Notes: generated by a model from the sequence alone, not told the origin. Positions 42,414-51,316 are shown, counted from the stretch's first letter. The stretch: DNA of 64,000 nt from Streptomyces sp. NBC_00353 (GCF_036108815.1 NZ_CP107985.1:8491501-8555500); one strand, 5' to 3'. Numbers and translations: made by a program.

Positions 42414-43796
42414 TCAGCGCCGGTCGCTGTGTGCCGCCTCCAGCAGTCCCGCCCAGTCCGGGATCTTCACCGGCCCACGGCCGAGCGACCGCCCCAGCGC
42501 GGCTTCCGCCCGCTCGATCGACTGCCAGCCGCCCCACTCCACCGGCTGCAGTCCCCACGCCCGCAGCGCGGCCACCGGATCGGGGGCCGCCGGCCGTCCT
42601 GCGAGGAGCGGTGCGTCGTCCAGCAGCGACGCGACCGTCTCCTTTGCACACGACCGGTTCGAGCCGATCACTCCGGTCGGCCCCCGCTTGATCCACCCCG
42701 CGACGTACTCGCCGGGCGACGGCACCCCGTCGCGCAGCACCCGCCCCGCCAGATGGGGCACGGTGCCGCGGGCCGGATCGAACGGCAGACCGGGCAGCGG
42801 CAGCCCGCGGTAGCCGACGGCCCGCAGAACGAGCTGGGCGTCGATCTCCTCGTACGCACCGGTGTCCTTTATTCCGCCGCCGCCGTCCGGTGCGGTACGC
42901 GCGAACCGCACCCCGGCGACCCGCCCGTTTCGTTCGAGGAGCTCGACCGGGCGCAGAAAGAACCGCAGGTGGATCGTGCGCACCGGGGCCGGCCCGGCAG
43001 CAGGGACATCGGCTTCCGCCCACCCGCGCAGTACCTCGATATTGCGCCGCGCCACCGCCGGCAGCTGCACCGCTGAATCCGACGGCGCCCCGGCGGAGAC
43101 GTACGCCGGATCGCGGGCCAGCTCCGCCCTGTCCACCACGACCCGCGCCCCCGGCAGCCCGCCCAGCTCGCGCAGCTCCTTGGTGGTGAACCTGGCCTGG
43201 GACGGTCCGCGCCTGCCCGCCATGTGCACCTCGCGCACCCGGCTGCCGGCCAGCGCACCGAGCGCCGGGTGCGGGACATCGGTGGGCCGCAGCTCCTCGG
43301 CGCTGCGCGCGAGGATCCGCGCCACGTCGACCGCCACATTGCCGACCCCGATCACCACGACCGAACGGGCCCGCAGAGCAAAGTTGTCGGCAGCCGAATC
43401 GGGGTGCGCGCTGTACCACGAGACGAACTCGGTCGCCGAGTGACTGCCGGGCAGATCCTCGCCGGGAATGCCGAGACCGCGGTCGGTCGCCGCCCCGACG
43501 CAGTAGACCACCGCATGGTAGAGCTCGCTCAGCCGATCGGGTGGCAACCCGTCCCCGCCCACCTGGACGTTGCCGAGAAAGGTGATCCGCTCGTGCTCCA
43601 GGACGGTCCGCAGACTGTTCTGCAGCGACTTGATCTTCTCGTGGTCGGGGGCGACGCCGTAACGCACGAGGCCGTACGGGCAGGGCAGCCTGTCCAGTAC
43701 GTCCACCCGGACATCGGGCACCCGGGACTGCTGGACCAGACACTGCGCGGTGTAGACCCCGCTGGGTCCGGAGCCGACGACGGCGACACGAAGCAC
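42414..43796 (-). CDS. FprA-type ferredoxin/adrenodoxin-NADP+ reductase
   Basis: 460 aa flavoprotein of the adrenodoxin-reductase class. The FAD motif VVGSGPSGVYTAQ is at 6-18, CPYGLVRYGVAPDHEKIKS is a family hallmark (about 40-58), the NADPH Rossmann motif VVIGVGNVAVDVARIL is at about 148, and the C-terminal AGWIKRGPTGVIGSNRSC closes the FAD site. It passes electrons from NADPH to a ferredoxin, often for P450s; none is in the window. GTG at 43796 follows GAGG at 6 bases. Confidence 0.93.
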   Translation of the reverse strand: MLRVAVVGSGPSGVYTAQCLVQQSRVPDVRVDVLDRLPCPYGLVRYGVAPDHEKIKSLQNSLRTVLEHERITFLGNVQVGGDGLPPDRLSELYHAVVYCVGAATDRGLGIPGEDLPGSHSATEFVSWYSAHPDSAADNFALRARSVVVIGVGNVAVDVARILARSAEELRPTDVPHPALGALAGSRVREVHMAGRRGPSQARFTTKELRELGGLPGARVVVDRAELARDPAYVSAGAPSDSAVQLPAVARRNIEVLRGWAEADVPAAGPAPVRTIHLRFFLRPVELLERNGRVAGVRFARTAPDGGGGIKDTGAYEEIDAQLVLRAVGYRGLPLPGLPFDPARGTVPHLAGRVLRDGVPSPGEYVAGWIKRGPTGVIGSNRSCAKETVASLLDDAPLLAGRPAAPDPVAALRAWGLQPVEWGGWQSIERAEAALGRSLGRGPVKIPDWAGLLEAAHSDRR

Positions 43797-43874
43797 GGTG
43801 CACCTCTTCCCGGAGTGTGCCTCCAGCATTGCACCGGTCGGCGGGGCAGGGGAGAGGCGCGGCCGCACGGCGCG

Positions 43875-44540
43875 TCAGGAGGACAGCGCGCGCATCCGGT
43901 CGATCTCGACCGTCTGCTGGGCGACGACGTCGTCCGCCATCTCCTCGACCTGAACGTTGTTCCCCTCCGAGAGGGCATCGGTCGCCATCGTGATCGCTCC
44001 CTGGTGGTGGGTGATCATCAGCTTCAGGAAGATTTCGTCGAAGGCCTTGCCCTCGGCCGCGCGCAACTGCTTCAGCTGCGCCTGCGTCGCCATGCCGGGC
44101 ATCCCGGCGTGGTCATGGCCGCCCGTGTGCTTCTCGCCGCCATTGTGTTTGAGCCATCCTTCCATGGCACCGATCTCCGGCTTCTGGGCCGCGGAGATGC
44201 GCTCGGCGAGTCGCTTGACCGGGATGGACGAGGAACGGGACGGCACCAGGGCCGTCAATTCCAACGCCTGGGCGTGGTGCTGAATCATCAACTGTACGTA
44301 GCGGAAGTCGGCCGAGTTGGGAGTGTCGTCCACGGTGGCCTTCGCCGCCTCCTCGGCGGACAGTGTCTGCGCGGGCTCCCCGGGCTTGCCAGGTGCAACG
44401 ACCGAAGGGCCCCCGCCCGCCCGCGCGTTCGCGTCATGGTCTCCGCCGCCCGCATCGCACGCGGAGAGGGAGAGCGCGGCGGCCGCGACGGCGGCGACGA
44501 CCAGGGATCTGCGCACCTGCACAACCTGATGGCGTATCAA
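43875..44540 (-). CDS. DUF305 four-helix lipoprotein
   Basis: 221 aa if begun at the TTG at 44540, which has GGAGG at 8 bases; ATGs at 44555 and 44588 have no ribosome site. The lipobox LSAC puts lipid-Cys at about 28. The DUF305 domain (about 70-221) has paired His motifs IQHHAQALEL and ITHHQGAITM and a His-rich linker KHTGGHDHAGMPGM, suggesting transition-metal (copper) contact. Family members are exported ferritin-like bundles of uncertain role. Divergent from the LVIVD gene, with an inverted repeat between them. Confidence 0.88.
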   Translation of the reverse strand: MIRHQVVQVRRSLVVAAVAAAALSLSACDAGGGDHDANARAGGGPSVVAPGKPGEPAQTLSAEEAAKATVDDTPNSADFRYVQLMIQHHAQALELTALVPSRSSSIPVKRLAERISAAQKPEIGAMEGWLKHNGGEKHTGGHDHAGMPGMATQAQLKQLRAAEGKAFDEIFLKLMITHHQGAITMATDALSEGNNVQVEEMADDVVAQQTVEIDRMRALSS

Positions 44541-44586
44541 CAAGGCTTCCTCCATTGGCATATGGGATGTCTGTAAATCGTTCGGC

Positions 44587-44608
44587 ACACTTGCGCGATC
44601 TCAAGTGT
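44587..44608. promoter_or_regulatory. Inverted repeat between divergent DUF305 and LVIVD genes
   Basis: ACACTTG and CAAGTGT, 7-bp perfect arms around an 8-base spacer, in the shared promoter region. Candidate operator for the pair. Confidence 0.45.
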
Positions 44609-44719
44609 CGGAAACTTTCATTACGTTCCTGTTGCCATCTGTTGGGATACCCATGGGAGGGACGATACTGCCGGGGTCAGTCAACCGTTCAACCACGTAT
44701 TGGTACAGGGGAGGACGCA

Positions 44720-46210
44720 GTGACTTCGTTGCACACCACCCAAGTGCGGCGCAGACGTCTGGGCGTGGCGGCAGCCGCCGCCGGGCTCTTCGCCACTCTG
44801 CTGACGGCCGGACCAGCGGTCGCGACACCCGACCCCGGTGATCACCCGGCCATCGGTACCGGTCTCTCCGCGAGTCAGGAGGCCGTTGCCGCGGCCGCCA
44901 TCGAGGACGGCGAGATACCCGGCGTGGACGAGATCGTCCACAGCGACAACATCACCCCGCTGGCGAACATCCCGAAGGACGCGCTCAAGGGCCTCAACAC
45001 GGACCTGGCGTTCCAGGGGAAGTACGCCTTCGCCGGGAACTACGACGGCTTCCGGATCTTCGACATCAGTGACCCGAGGTCCCCGAAGACCGTCGCCCAG
45101 GTGCTCTGCCCGGGATCGCAGAACGACGTGTCGGTCTCCGGGAACCTGCTGTTCCTGTCCACCGACTCCTCGCGCAGTGACAACTCGTGCGCCAGCACCA
45201 CCCAGCCCGCCACGGAGAAGTCCTCCTGGGAGGGCATGAAGATCTTCGACATCAGTGACAAGCGCAACCCGAAGTACGTCGCCGCCGTCGAGACCGCGTG
45301 CGGCTCGCACACCCACACGCTGGTTCCGGAGCGCAGCAGCGTGTACGTGTACGTGTCCTCGTACTCGCCGAACGAGACGTTCCCCGACTGCCAGCCGCCG
45401 CACGACGGGATCTCCGTCATCAAGGTGCCGCGCAAGGCTCCGGAGAAGGCCGCGATCGTGAACTTCCCGGTGCTCTTCCCGGACGGCGGCAACCCGGGCG
45501 CGCCCACCAACCCGGGAGTCTCCAAGACGACCGGCTGTCACGACATCACGGTGCTGCCTTCGAAGGATCTGGCCGCCGGTGCCTGCATGGGTGACGGCCT
45601 GCTGTTCTCCATCAAGGACCCGGAGAACCCGAAGATCATCGACCGGGTCCAGGACAATGTGAACTTCGCGTTCTGGCACTCGGCGACGTTCAACCAGAAG
45701 GCGGACAAGGTCGTCTTCACCGATGAGCTCGGCGGCGGTGGCGCCGCCACCTGCAACGAGGAGATCGGGCCGAAGCGCGGCGCCGACGGCATCTACGACA
45801 TCGTCGGCAGGGGAGACCACCGCAAGCTGGTCTTCCGCAGCTATTTCAAGATCGACCGCCCGCAGGCCGCCACCGAGGTCTGCGTCGCCCACAACGGTTC
45901 GATCATCCCGGTCAAGGGCCGCGACCTGATGGTCCAGGCCTGGTACCAGGGCGGAGTCTCGGTATGGGACTTCACCGACTCCTCGGCGCCGAAGGAGATC
46001 GCGTACTTCGAGCGCGGTCCCGTCAGTCTGGACGCCGTCACGACAGCCGGCCCCTGGTCGGCGTACTACTACAACGGCTACATCTACTCCAACGACATCG
46101 CCAAGGGCTTCGACGTCCTGAAGCTCGACGACCGGCGGACCGACCCCGCGAAGCGGGTACGGATGCCGGAGCTCAATGTGCAGACGCAGCCGGACTACTT
46201 CGACCACTGA
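44720..46210 (+). CDS. Secreted LVIVD-repeat protein
   Basis: 496 aa. A signal sequence with four consecutive Arg (RRRRLGVAAAAAG) suggests Tat or Sec export with cleavage near AVATPD. The body is a beta-propeller-like protein with LVIVD-type repeats, e.g. FRIFDISDPRSPKTVAQ (about 112) and MKIFDISDKRNPKYVAAV (about 173), plus several Cys. GTG at 44720 follows GGGGAGG. The function of the family is not established. Its fixed neighbour is the DUF305 lipoprotein on the opposite strand. Confidence 0.88.
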   Translation: MTSLHTTQVRRRRLGVAAAAAGLFATLLTAGPAVATPDPGDHPAIGTGLSASQEAVAAAAIEDGEIPGVDEIVHSDNITPLANIPKDALKGLNTDLAFQGKYAFAGNYDGFRIFDISDPRSPKTVAQVLCPGSQNDVSVSGNLLFLSTDSSRSDNSCASTTQPATEKSSWEGMKIFDISDKRNPKYVAAVETACGSHTHTLVPERSSVYVYVSSYSPNETFPDCQPPHDGISVIKVPRKAPEKAAIVNFPVLFPDGGNPGAPTNPGVSKTTGCHDITVLPSKDLAAGACMGDGLLFSIKDPENPKIIDRVQDNVNFAFWHSATFNQKADKVVFTDELGGGGAATCNEEIGPKRGADGIYDIVGRGDHRKLVFRSYFKIDRPQAATEVCVAHNGSIIPVKGRDLMVQAWYQGGVSVWDFTDSSAPKEIAYFERGPVSLDAVTTAGPWSAYYYNGYIYSNDIAKGFDVLKLDDRRTDPAKRVRMPELNVQTQPDYFDH

Positions 46211-46247
46211 TCCGGCCGCGCAGACATCGCCGAACCGTACGCTCATA

Positions 46248-46287
46248 CCGAGTGCCGCCGGGCGGATCCTCGCCCGGCGGCACTCGG
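46248..46287 (+). terminator. Strong terminator after LVIVD gene
   Basis: Perfect 17-bp stem (46248-46264 with 46271-46287), 6-base loop, 38 bp after the stop. The remaining 170 bp to the next gene show nothing further. Confidence 0.9.
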
Positions 46288-46460
46288 CCGGCAACCTCGG
46301 TGCGACGCCTCGTTGACCGACGTCCGGCGCGCGCGCATGCTGTACCTCTGCGTTGACCGGCTCATGCCGTCCGTCATCAGCGCGGCCCCCGACGGATCCG
46401 GTCGACCGGGGTGGCTGCCTGGTTCCGGCGACGCAGGGGATCGCCGGAATCGGCCATTCC

Positions 46461-46685
46461 CTACGCGGCTTCGTACCGGTGGGCCCGCCCGCCCCGCCAC
46501 TCGACCCATTCGGGACTGTCGAGGATGTGCTCGGGATCGTCGAGCCCCGCGCCCTCCAGAAAGACGATCACATCGTGATCGGAGTGGGCCAGCCCCAGGA
46601 TCTGGAACCGCCCGTCACGCTGCACGGTGACGCGGCGCCCGCCGGAGGGGGAAGGGCGGAAAATCACGATCGGGGGAGAAGTCAT
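46461..46685 (-). CDS. Small conserved actinobacterial protein (74 aa)
   Basis: 74 aa from ATG at 46685. The segments IFRPSPSGGRRVTVQ, ILGLAHSDHDVIVFLEGAG and SPEWVEWRGGRAHRY give an acidic, well-conserved-looking protein of a type I recognise from other Streptomyces, with no assigned function. The 12 bases around the start (CCTGTAGGCATG) are identical to those of the small gene at 46926; there is no clear ribosome site. In-frame codons upstream would extend it to 101 aa but lack a ribosome site and have poor composition. Confidence 0.7.
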   Translation of the reverse strand: MTSPPIVIFRPSPSGGRRVTVQRDGRFQILGLAHSDHDVIVFLEGAGLDDPEHILDSPEWVEWRGGRAHRYEAA

Positions 46686-46746
46686 GCCTACAGGGTGCGA
46701 CGCGCCGAAGGCGGCTGCACAGCGAATGGCCCAGCCGGTCGGGTCC

Positions 46747-46926
46747 TCACGCGGCGGACCTCGCACTCCCGCCCGTCACCGCGGCCCACTCCACCAGCAG
46801 TCGCTGGTACTCCTCCTCGTCGTCCGGTGAGAGACATCCGCCGGAGCGCTGCCACAGGTCACGAATCTCTTCATTCACCACTGCGGCGGAACGCATGGAA
46901 TTGGAGGAGTGCGGAGAACGGGACAT
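46747..46926 (-). CDS. Small conserved hypothetical protein (59 aa)
   Basis: 59 aa. The core NEEIRDLWQRSGGCLSPDD then EEEYQRLLVEWAAV looks like two amphipathic helices rich in acidic residues; proteins of this kind are common beside the previous one in Streptomyces. No function known. The start shares its 12-base context with the gene at 46685. It lies 79 bp after the HAD gene and could be read from the same transcript. Confidence 0.65.
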   Translation of the reverse strand: MSRSPHSSNSMRSAAVVNEEIRDLWQRSGGCLSPDDEEEYQRLLVEWAAVTGGSARSAA

Positions 46927-47005
46927 GCCTACAGGCTAAGGCCCCGATGTGACAATCCGACCCATTGGGCGTCAGGGACATCTCTCACATGTCTCCTGGT
47001 CCGGA

Positions 47006-47698
47006 TCATGGAACCAACCCGAGCGCCCGTAGCCCGTACGGCCGTTCCTCCACAGGCAGATGGTCCACGAAGCGCACCTCGCACCCCAGCGCCGCCGCTC
47101 CACCGTCCGCGTGTCGGTTGTCGCCGACCATCACCACATCCGTGGGATCCTGTCCGACAAGCGTGCAGGCAATGTGAAAAAGCTGTGGGTCCGGCTTCTG
47201 GATGCCGTGCTCGTACGACAGGACATAGGCGTCGACGAGGGCGTCCAGACCGTGGGCGCGGAAGACCGGTCGAAGGTCCCAGCCGATGTTGCTGACCACG
47301 CCGACCCGGGCCCCGCTCGTGCGCAGCGCCCCCAGCACCTCGGCCGCATCCGGGTACGGGCGCCACGCCGCCGGTGACTTGTGCCGGTCGTACAGCGCGT
47401 CGTACAGCCCCGGATCCGGCAGGCCGACCTGGCGGGCCAGCCCGGTGTACGCCGCCCGGTGCCGTTCCGCGCTCTCGTCACGAGTGGCCCACACCTCGGC
47501 GAGCCGGTCGGGAATGCGTTCCGGGTCCGGGCCGCCCGGCAGCGCCCCGGCAGTCGTCAGCCCCTCCACGTACCGGTCGAAGTCCTCATCGGTCACGGTC
47601 GCCTCCCGCTCGGCGAGGACCGCGCCCAGCCAGGACCGGACCGATTCGACACGGAAGAGGGTCCCGGAGAAGTCGAAGAGCGCACCCTTGAACACCAT
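47006..47698 (-). CDS. HAD-superfamily hydrolase, atypical first motif
   Basis: 230 aa with a subclass IA cap. Motif I reads Asp9-Phe-Ser11 (LFDFSGTLF), so the second acid that normally protonates the leaving group is Ser. Motif II is VVSNIG (about 136), the motif III Lys is in GIQKPDP (about 167), and motif IV is MVGDNRHAD (about 193). The nucleophile is intact. Substrate unknown; activity may be low or differ from phosphatase. Confidence 0.88.
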   Translation of the reverse strand: MVFKGALFDFSGTLFRVESVRSWLGAVLAEREATVTDEDFDRYVEGLTTAGALPGGPDPERIPDRLAEVWATRDESAERHRAAYTGLARQVGLPDPGLYDALYDRHKSPAAWRPYPDAAEVLGALRTSGARVGVVSNIGWDLRPVFRAHGLDALVDAYVLSYEHGIQKPDPQLFHIACTLVGQDPTDVVMVGDNRHADGGAAALGCEVRFVDHLPVEERPYGLRALGLVP

Positions 47699-47716
47699 GG
47701 TCCGATCCTTGCCGCT

Positions 47717-48436
47717 TCAGGGACGATGCGGCAAGGCCGCCCCGCCTGCGCCGCCCGGCCCACGCCCCTCGTACCGTGCGAACCCGGCGATCGAGAATGC
47801 GACCACCGCCGCCCCGAGCAGCCAGCCGCCGAGCACATCGGTCAGCCAGTGAACCCCCAGATAGAGCCGGGTGAGCCCCACCCCGATCCCCGAGACCCAC
47901 GCCACCGTGAGCGCCGCCCACCACACCCGCCGCCCTGCGCCGTGCCGGCGCAGCAGCCACAGCAGCAGGCCGCAGCTCACCACGGCCGTCATCGCGTGTC
48001 CGGACGGGAATGCCGCGTAATGGGCGGAGTCCACCGGGTCCGGCCATCGCGGCCGCTCCCGGCCCACCGCGGACTTGAGCCCCTGCTGCAGCAGGGTGGC
48101 GAACAGGCTCGTCGCCGCCACCCATCCCGCGAGCATCCGGGCGCCGCGCAACCACAGCCCCACCACGGCGACGGCGATCAGGGCACGCATCGTCCAGGGA
48201 TCCCACACCCAGTCCGTCAGGATCCGGTTGGCGTGGACGAGTCCGGGCTCGGTCACCGCCCGCCGGTGCAGCCCGTCGGCGACCGTACGGTCCAGCGACA
48301 TCAACGGGGACCAGCCCGCGGTGACCAGGATCAACAGCACCAGGGCGAGGGATCCGCAGACGATGCCCGTTCCGAGGGCCGGCACGGTGGCGGGCGTGCG
48401 GTCCGGCGGGGAAAGGGGTGGTGAGGGGGAGCGCAT
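47717..48436 (-). CDS. PAP2-family membrane phosphatase
   Basis: 239 aa with about six helices. The three PAP2 motifs are KSAVGRERP, PSGH and TRLYLGVHWLTD, the last with Thr for the usual Ser before Arg. Likely dephosphorylates a lipid pyrophosphate or phosphatidate at the outer face. ATG at 48436 has GAAGA upstream; GTG at 48466, 3 bp after the M56 stop, is an alternative through translational coupling. Confidence 0.88.
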   Translation of the reverse strand: MRSPSPPLSPPDRTPATVPALGTGIVCGSLALVLLILVTAGWSPLMSLDRTVADGLHRRAVTEPGLVHANRILTDWVWDPWTMRALIAVAVVGLWLRGARMLAGWVAATSLFATLLQQGLKSAVGRERPRWPDPVDSAHYAAFPSGHAMTAVVSCGLLLWLLRRHGAGRRVWWAALTVAWVSGIGVGLTRLYLGVHWLTDVLGGWLLGAAVVAFSIAGFARYEGRGPGGAGGAALPHRP

Positions 48437-48469
48437 GGGGCGATCTTCGCGGACGGACCGCCGCACCGG

Positions 48470-49405
48470 CTATCCCAGCGCGCTGAGTCCCGGCACGAAG
48501 GCCACCAGCAGCGGCACCACCGGCACCAGGGCGGCTGCCGCGGTCAGCCGCAGCCGCCGTCCGGCGGTGAGCCGCTCCACCGGGGACAGCAGCCGGTTCA
48601 CCCGCAGCGGCAGTTGCGCGCCCGGCGTCGGGCAGGGGCCGAACACGCCCCGGTCCTCGTTCAGTTCGACCAGGGCCAGAGCGATCGTCAGCCGTCCGAA
48701 GCGCCGCGACGCCACGTCGTCGGCGGCCAGTTCGACGAGCCGGTGCATCTCGTCGCGGAACGCGGCGAACACCGGGACCTGCGGGAACCCCGTCGCCAGC
48801 GCCGCCGAACAGTGCAGCAGCCAGTCGTGCCGTGCCTGGGCGTGCCCCTGCTCATGAGCCAGCACCGCATCCAGCTGGCGGCCTTTCAACCGGCCAAGTG
48901 CCGCGGTGGTGATGACCAGTTGGGGCGCATTTCCCGGCAGCCACCAGGCATCCGGGCGTTCGCCCTCCAGCACCACGAGCCGGCCGCTGCCGGCCTCCTC
49001 GCCGGGCATCAACGGGGAACGGACCAGCAGTTCGGCCCGGCGCTGCCTGCGTCGCAGCCGTGCCCGGCGGATCTCCCGGGTCAGCATCGCACCGGTCCAG
49101 ACGCCGCCGAGCGCCAGCAGCACGGCGATGACGGCGGACCACGGCCCGTACGCGGCCAGCGCGTATGCCTCCACCACGGCATGGGGTGCGGGCGCGAACA
49201 CCTGCCCGCGTACCGCCTGCCAGGCGGCGGCCGCGCTGAACGTCATGGAGAGTCCGAAGGACAGCAGCACCCCCGCCACCACGCACTGCCACACCCACAG
49301 CGCCACGACGGGCTCGCGCTCCGGCCATTCGGCCCGCGCCATCAGCCGCGGGGTCACGACGGCGGCCAGTGCACCGAGCAGCAGCAGCGCGAGGGAGACC
49401 AACAT
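48470..49405 (-). CDS. M56-family membrane metallopeptidase (BlaR1-like)
   Basis: 311 aa. Membrane helices at about 1-20, 35-60, 85-110 and 285-305 surround a cytoplasmic zincin domain with HEQGH (about 184-188) and a downstream Glu in ELAADD. In BlaR1/MecR1 systems such a protease inactivates a BlaI-type repressor. Here there is no sensor domain and no blaI gene in the window. A DUF5134 gene lies upstream in the same direction. Confidence 0.9.
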   Translation of the reverse strand: MLVSLALLLLGALAAVVTPRLMARAEWPEREPVVALWVWQCVVAGVLLSFGLSMTFSAAAAWQAVRGQVFAPAPHAVVEAYALAAYGPWSAVIAVLLALGGVWTGAMLTREIRRARLRRRQRRAELLVRSPLMPGEEAGSGRLVVLEGERPDAWWLPGNAPQLVITTAALGRLKGRQLDAVLAHEQGHAQARHDWLLHCSAALATGFPQVPVFAAFRDEMHRLVELAADDVASRRFGRLTIALALVELNEDRGVFGPCPTPGAQLPLRVNRLLSPVERLTAGRRLRLTAAAALVPVVPLLVAFVPGLSALG

Positions 49406-49491
49406 GGCGTCAGCCTATGAGCGGCGCACTACCCACGGGTATGGCTGCGCTCGGCAAGTGACGTACGCCACGCGTTGCCGTGCCTCCTGTC

Positions 49492-50088
49492 TCACAACGT
49501 GAGCAGCATCGCGAACATGGCGATCGCCATCGTCAGCCTGCAGGCCAGCGCAAGCTCGGGCCGTGCGCCCCAGGCGCCCCCGGTCGGCCCGCCGCCGGCG
49601 CCCGCCGTGGCGGCGATCGGTATCAGCCGTGCCCCGGACCGCAGCACATAGGCCGCGTAGTAGACCAGCAGCACCCCGGTCAGCAGCGGCAACCCCCCGG
49701 CGACCTGTGCCATCTGATGCCCGCCGTGCCCGGTGTGACCCCCGTGCGCCGCCGCGCCACTGCCGGGCGCCGCCATCACCACCGCCATGTAGACCATCGC
49801 CAGCGAGCCGACCAGATGGTGCAGATGGTGCCCCTTGTGCCGGGCGAACCACAGGGCGCGCAACGCGGCCCCGCCGAACAGCACCACGTACACCGCCCAT
49901 CCCCACACGGGCGGCGTGACCACCGCGGCGGGCACCGCCATGGCCGCCATGCCGAAGCCCATCAGGGCCTCCGCACGCGCCGTTCTGCGCTCCTCCTGCG
50001 TCCCGTTGCGCATCCGCAGCAGGCAGTACGCGCCCGTCACCCCGCACAACGCCATCAGCAGCCAACTGGACATCGTCGGTCCGTGCAC
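49492..50088 (-). CDS. DUF5134 membrane protein
   Basis: 198 aa with about six helices and a His-rich loop (HKGHHLHHL, then HGGHTGHGGHQM) that could bind copper or another metal. GTG at 50088 follows GGGGAGG at 6 bases. It precedes the M56 protease by 86 bp. Function unknown. Confidence 0.82.
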   Translation of the reverse strand: MHGPTMSSWLLMALCGVTGAYCLLRMRNGTQEERRTARAEALMGFGMAAMAVPAAVVTPPVWGWAVYVVLFGGAALRALWFARHKGHHLHHLVGSLAMVYMAVVMAAPGSGAAAHGGHTGHGGHQMAQVAGGLPLLTGVLLVYYAAYVLRSGARLIPIAATAGAGGGPTGGAWGARPELALACRLTMAIAMFAMLLTL

Positions 50089-50105
50089 AGTGCACCTCCC
50101 CAGGA

Positions 50106-50156
50106 CGTACGACGTCGGTGTCGACTAGTCGATGCCCCGGCCGGGCAGGTCGTACG
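50106..50156. promoter_or_regulatory. Nested palindromes upstream of DUF5134/M56 genes
   Basis: A perfect 12-bp palindrome TCGACTAGTCGA (50121-50132) sits inside an outer inverted repeat CGTACGAC/GTCGTACG (50106-50113 and 50149-50156). Position 33 bp upstream of the start suits a repressor site, possibly of the BlaI/CopY class given the M56 protease (inference). Confidence 0.5.
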
Positions 50157-50232
50157 CGGCGCACTGATGTACGAGGGGAGCGCGTGGCAGGAACTGACCG
50201 GAAGGAAACACCACTTCGGCGCCGTCGAGGGA

Positions 50233-50619
50233 TCAGGGCCGGGAGCGCAACGGGTGGTCCGCCGGCACCTCGACGACCGCGATCCGGACCCCGTCAGGAT
50301 CGGAGATCCACATCTCCACGAGCCCCCACGGCTCGCGCACCGGTGGCCGCTCCACGTCGACGCCGCGGGCCGACAGCTCCTCGTACGCCACCTGGACGTC
50401 CGCGACCTGGAGCCACAGCCGCAGCGCGGGCGAGGGCGGCGCTGCGGAGCGCCCGGAGACCTCCAGGAAGCCACCGCCGAGAAAGTAGACCGTGCCCCGC
50501 TCGGGACCGGTGCCGAACTCCCGGTACACCGGGAGCCCGAGGGACTCTCCGTAGAACACCCGTGACCGCTCGGGATCCGTCGGGCTCAACAGGACCCTGC
50601 TGCTCAGCACATGCACCAT
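50233..50619 (-). CDS. VOC-superfamily (glyoxalase/bleomycin-resistance fold) protein
   Basis: 128 aa. Two beta-alpha-beta-beta-beta units are visible: LSPTDPERSRVFYGESLGLP at the start and LQVADVQVAYEELSARGVDV in the second half, ending DPDGVRIAVVEVP. Metal ligand candidates are His3 and Glu residues. Substrate cannot be assigned. Divergent from a GNAT gene. Confidence 0.87.
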   Translation of the reverse strand: MVHVLSSRVLLSPTDPERSRVFYGESLGLPVYREFGTGPERGTVYFLGGGFLEVSGRSAAPPSPALRLWLQVADVQVAYEELSARGVDVERPPVREPWGLVEMWISDPDGVRIAVVEVPADHPLRSRP

Positions 50620-50694
50620 GGGCCAGACCCTAGGCACAGAGCTCCGGGTTACGCTGCTGCGGCACGGCCCAGCAGAGAAACGGAGAGCCTCACC

Positions 50695-51252
50695 ATGGAC
50701 ACCGCCCCGCCCCGTGACTCGGGACAGCTGACCTTCCGCGACGCGACCGACGCCGATGTGCCCGCACTCGTGACGCTGATCGAGTCGGCGTACCGAGGGG
50801 ACTCCAGCCGGGCCGGGTGGACCACCGAGGCGGACATCCTGGACGGGCAGCGGACCGACCCCGACGGGGTCCGTCAGGTCGTCGAGGCTCCCGGCAGCCG
50901 GCTGCTCGTGGTGGAACGGGACGGGGAGCCGATCGCCTGCTGCCAGCTCGAACACCGCGGTGAGGCGGCCTACTTCGGGATGTTCGCGGTCCGTCCCGAG
51001 CTGCAGGGCGGCGGGCTCGGCAAGGTCATCATCGCCGAGGCCGAGCGCACCGTTCGGGAGAGCTGGGGCGCGACCGAGATGCACATGACCGTGATCTCGG
51101 TGCGCGAGGAGCTGATCGCCTGGTACGAACGTCGCGGCTATCGCCGTACGGGAAAGCTGACCCCGTTCCCGTACGGCGACGAACGCTTCGGCATTCCGCA
51201 GCGCGACGATCTCGCCTTCGAACTGCTGATCAAGGATCTGCAGGACGACTAG
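50695..51252 (+). CDS. GNAT-family N-acetyltransferase
   Basis: 185 aa. The acetyl-CoA site is in GMFAVRPELQGGGLGKVII (about 97-115), followed by a conserved WYERRGYRRTG helix-strand. GGAGAG precedes the ATG at 50695. Target unknown; it resembles small-molecule or N-terminal acetyltransferases found as singletons. Confidence 0.88.
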   Translation: MDTAPPRDSGQLTFRDATDADVPALVTLIESAYRGDSSRAGWTTEADILDGQRTDPDGVRQVVEAPGSRLLVVERDGEPIACCQLEHRGEAAYFGMFAVRPELQGGGLGKVIIAEAERTVRESWGATEMHMTVISVREELIAWYERRGYRRTGKLTPFPYGDERFGIPQRDDLAFELLIKDLQDD

Positions 51253-51261
51253 CAGTACCCG

Positions 51262-51277
51262 GTACGACTGGTCGTAC
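51262..51277. terminator. Short palindrome between convergent GNAT and GDPD genes
   Basis: GTACGAC/GTCGTAC, 7-bp perfect arms with a 2-base loop. A weak bidirectional terminator or a protein site. Confidence 0.3.
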
Positions 51278-51316
51278 GCAGCACACAAGGGCAAGCAGCG
51301 GTACCGCGCACTGCGA

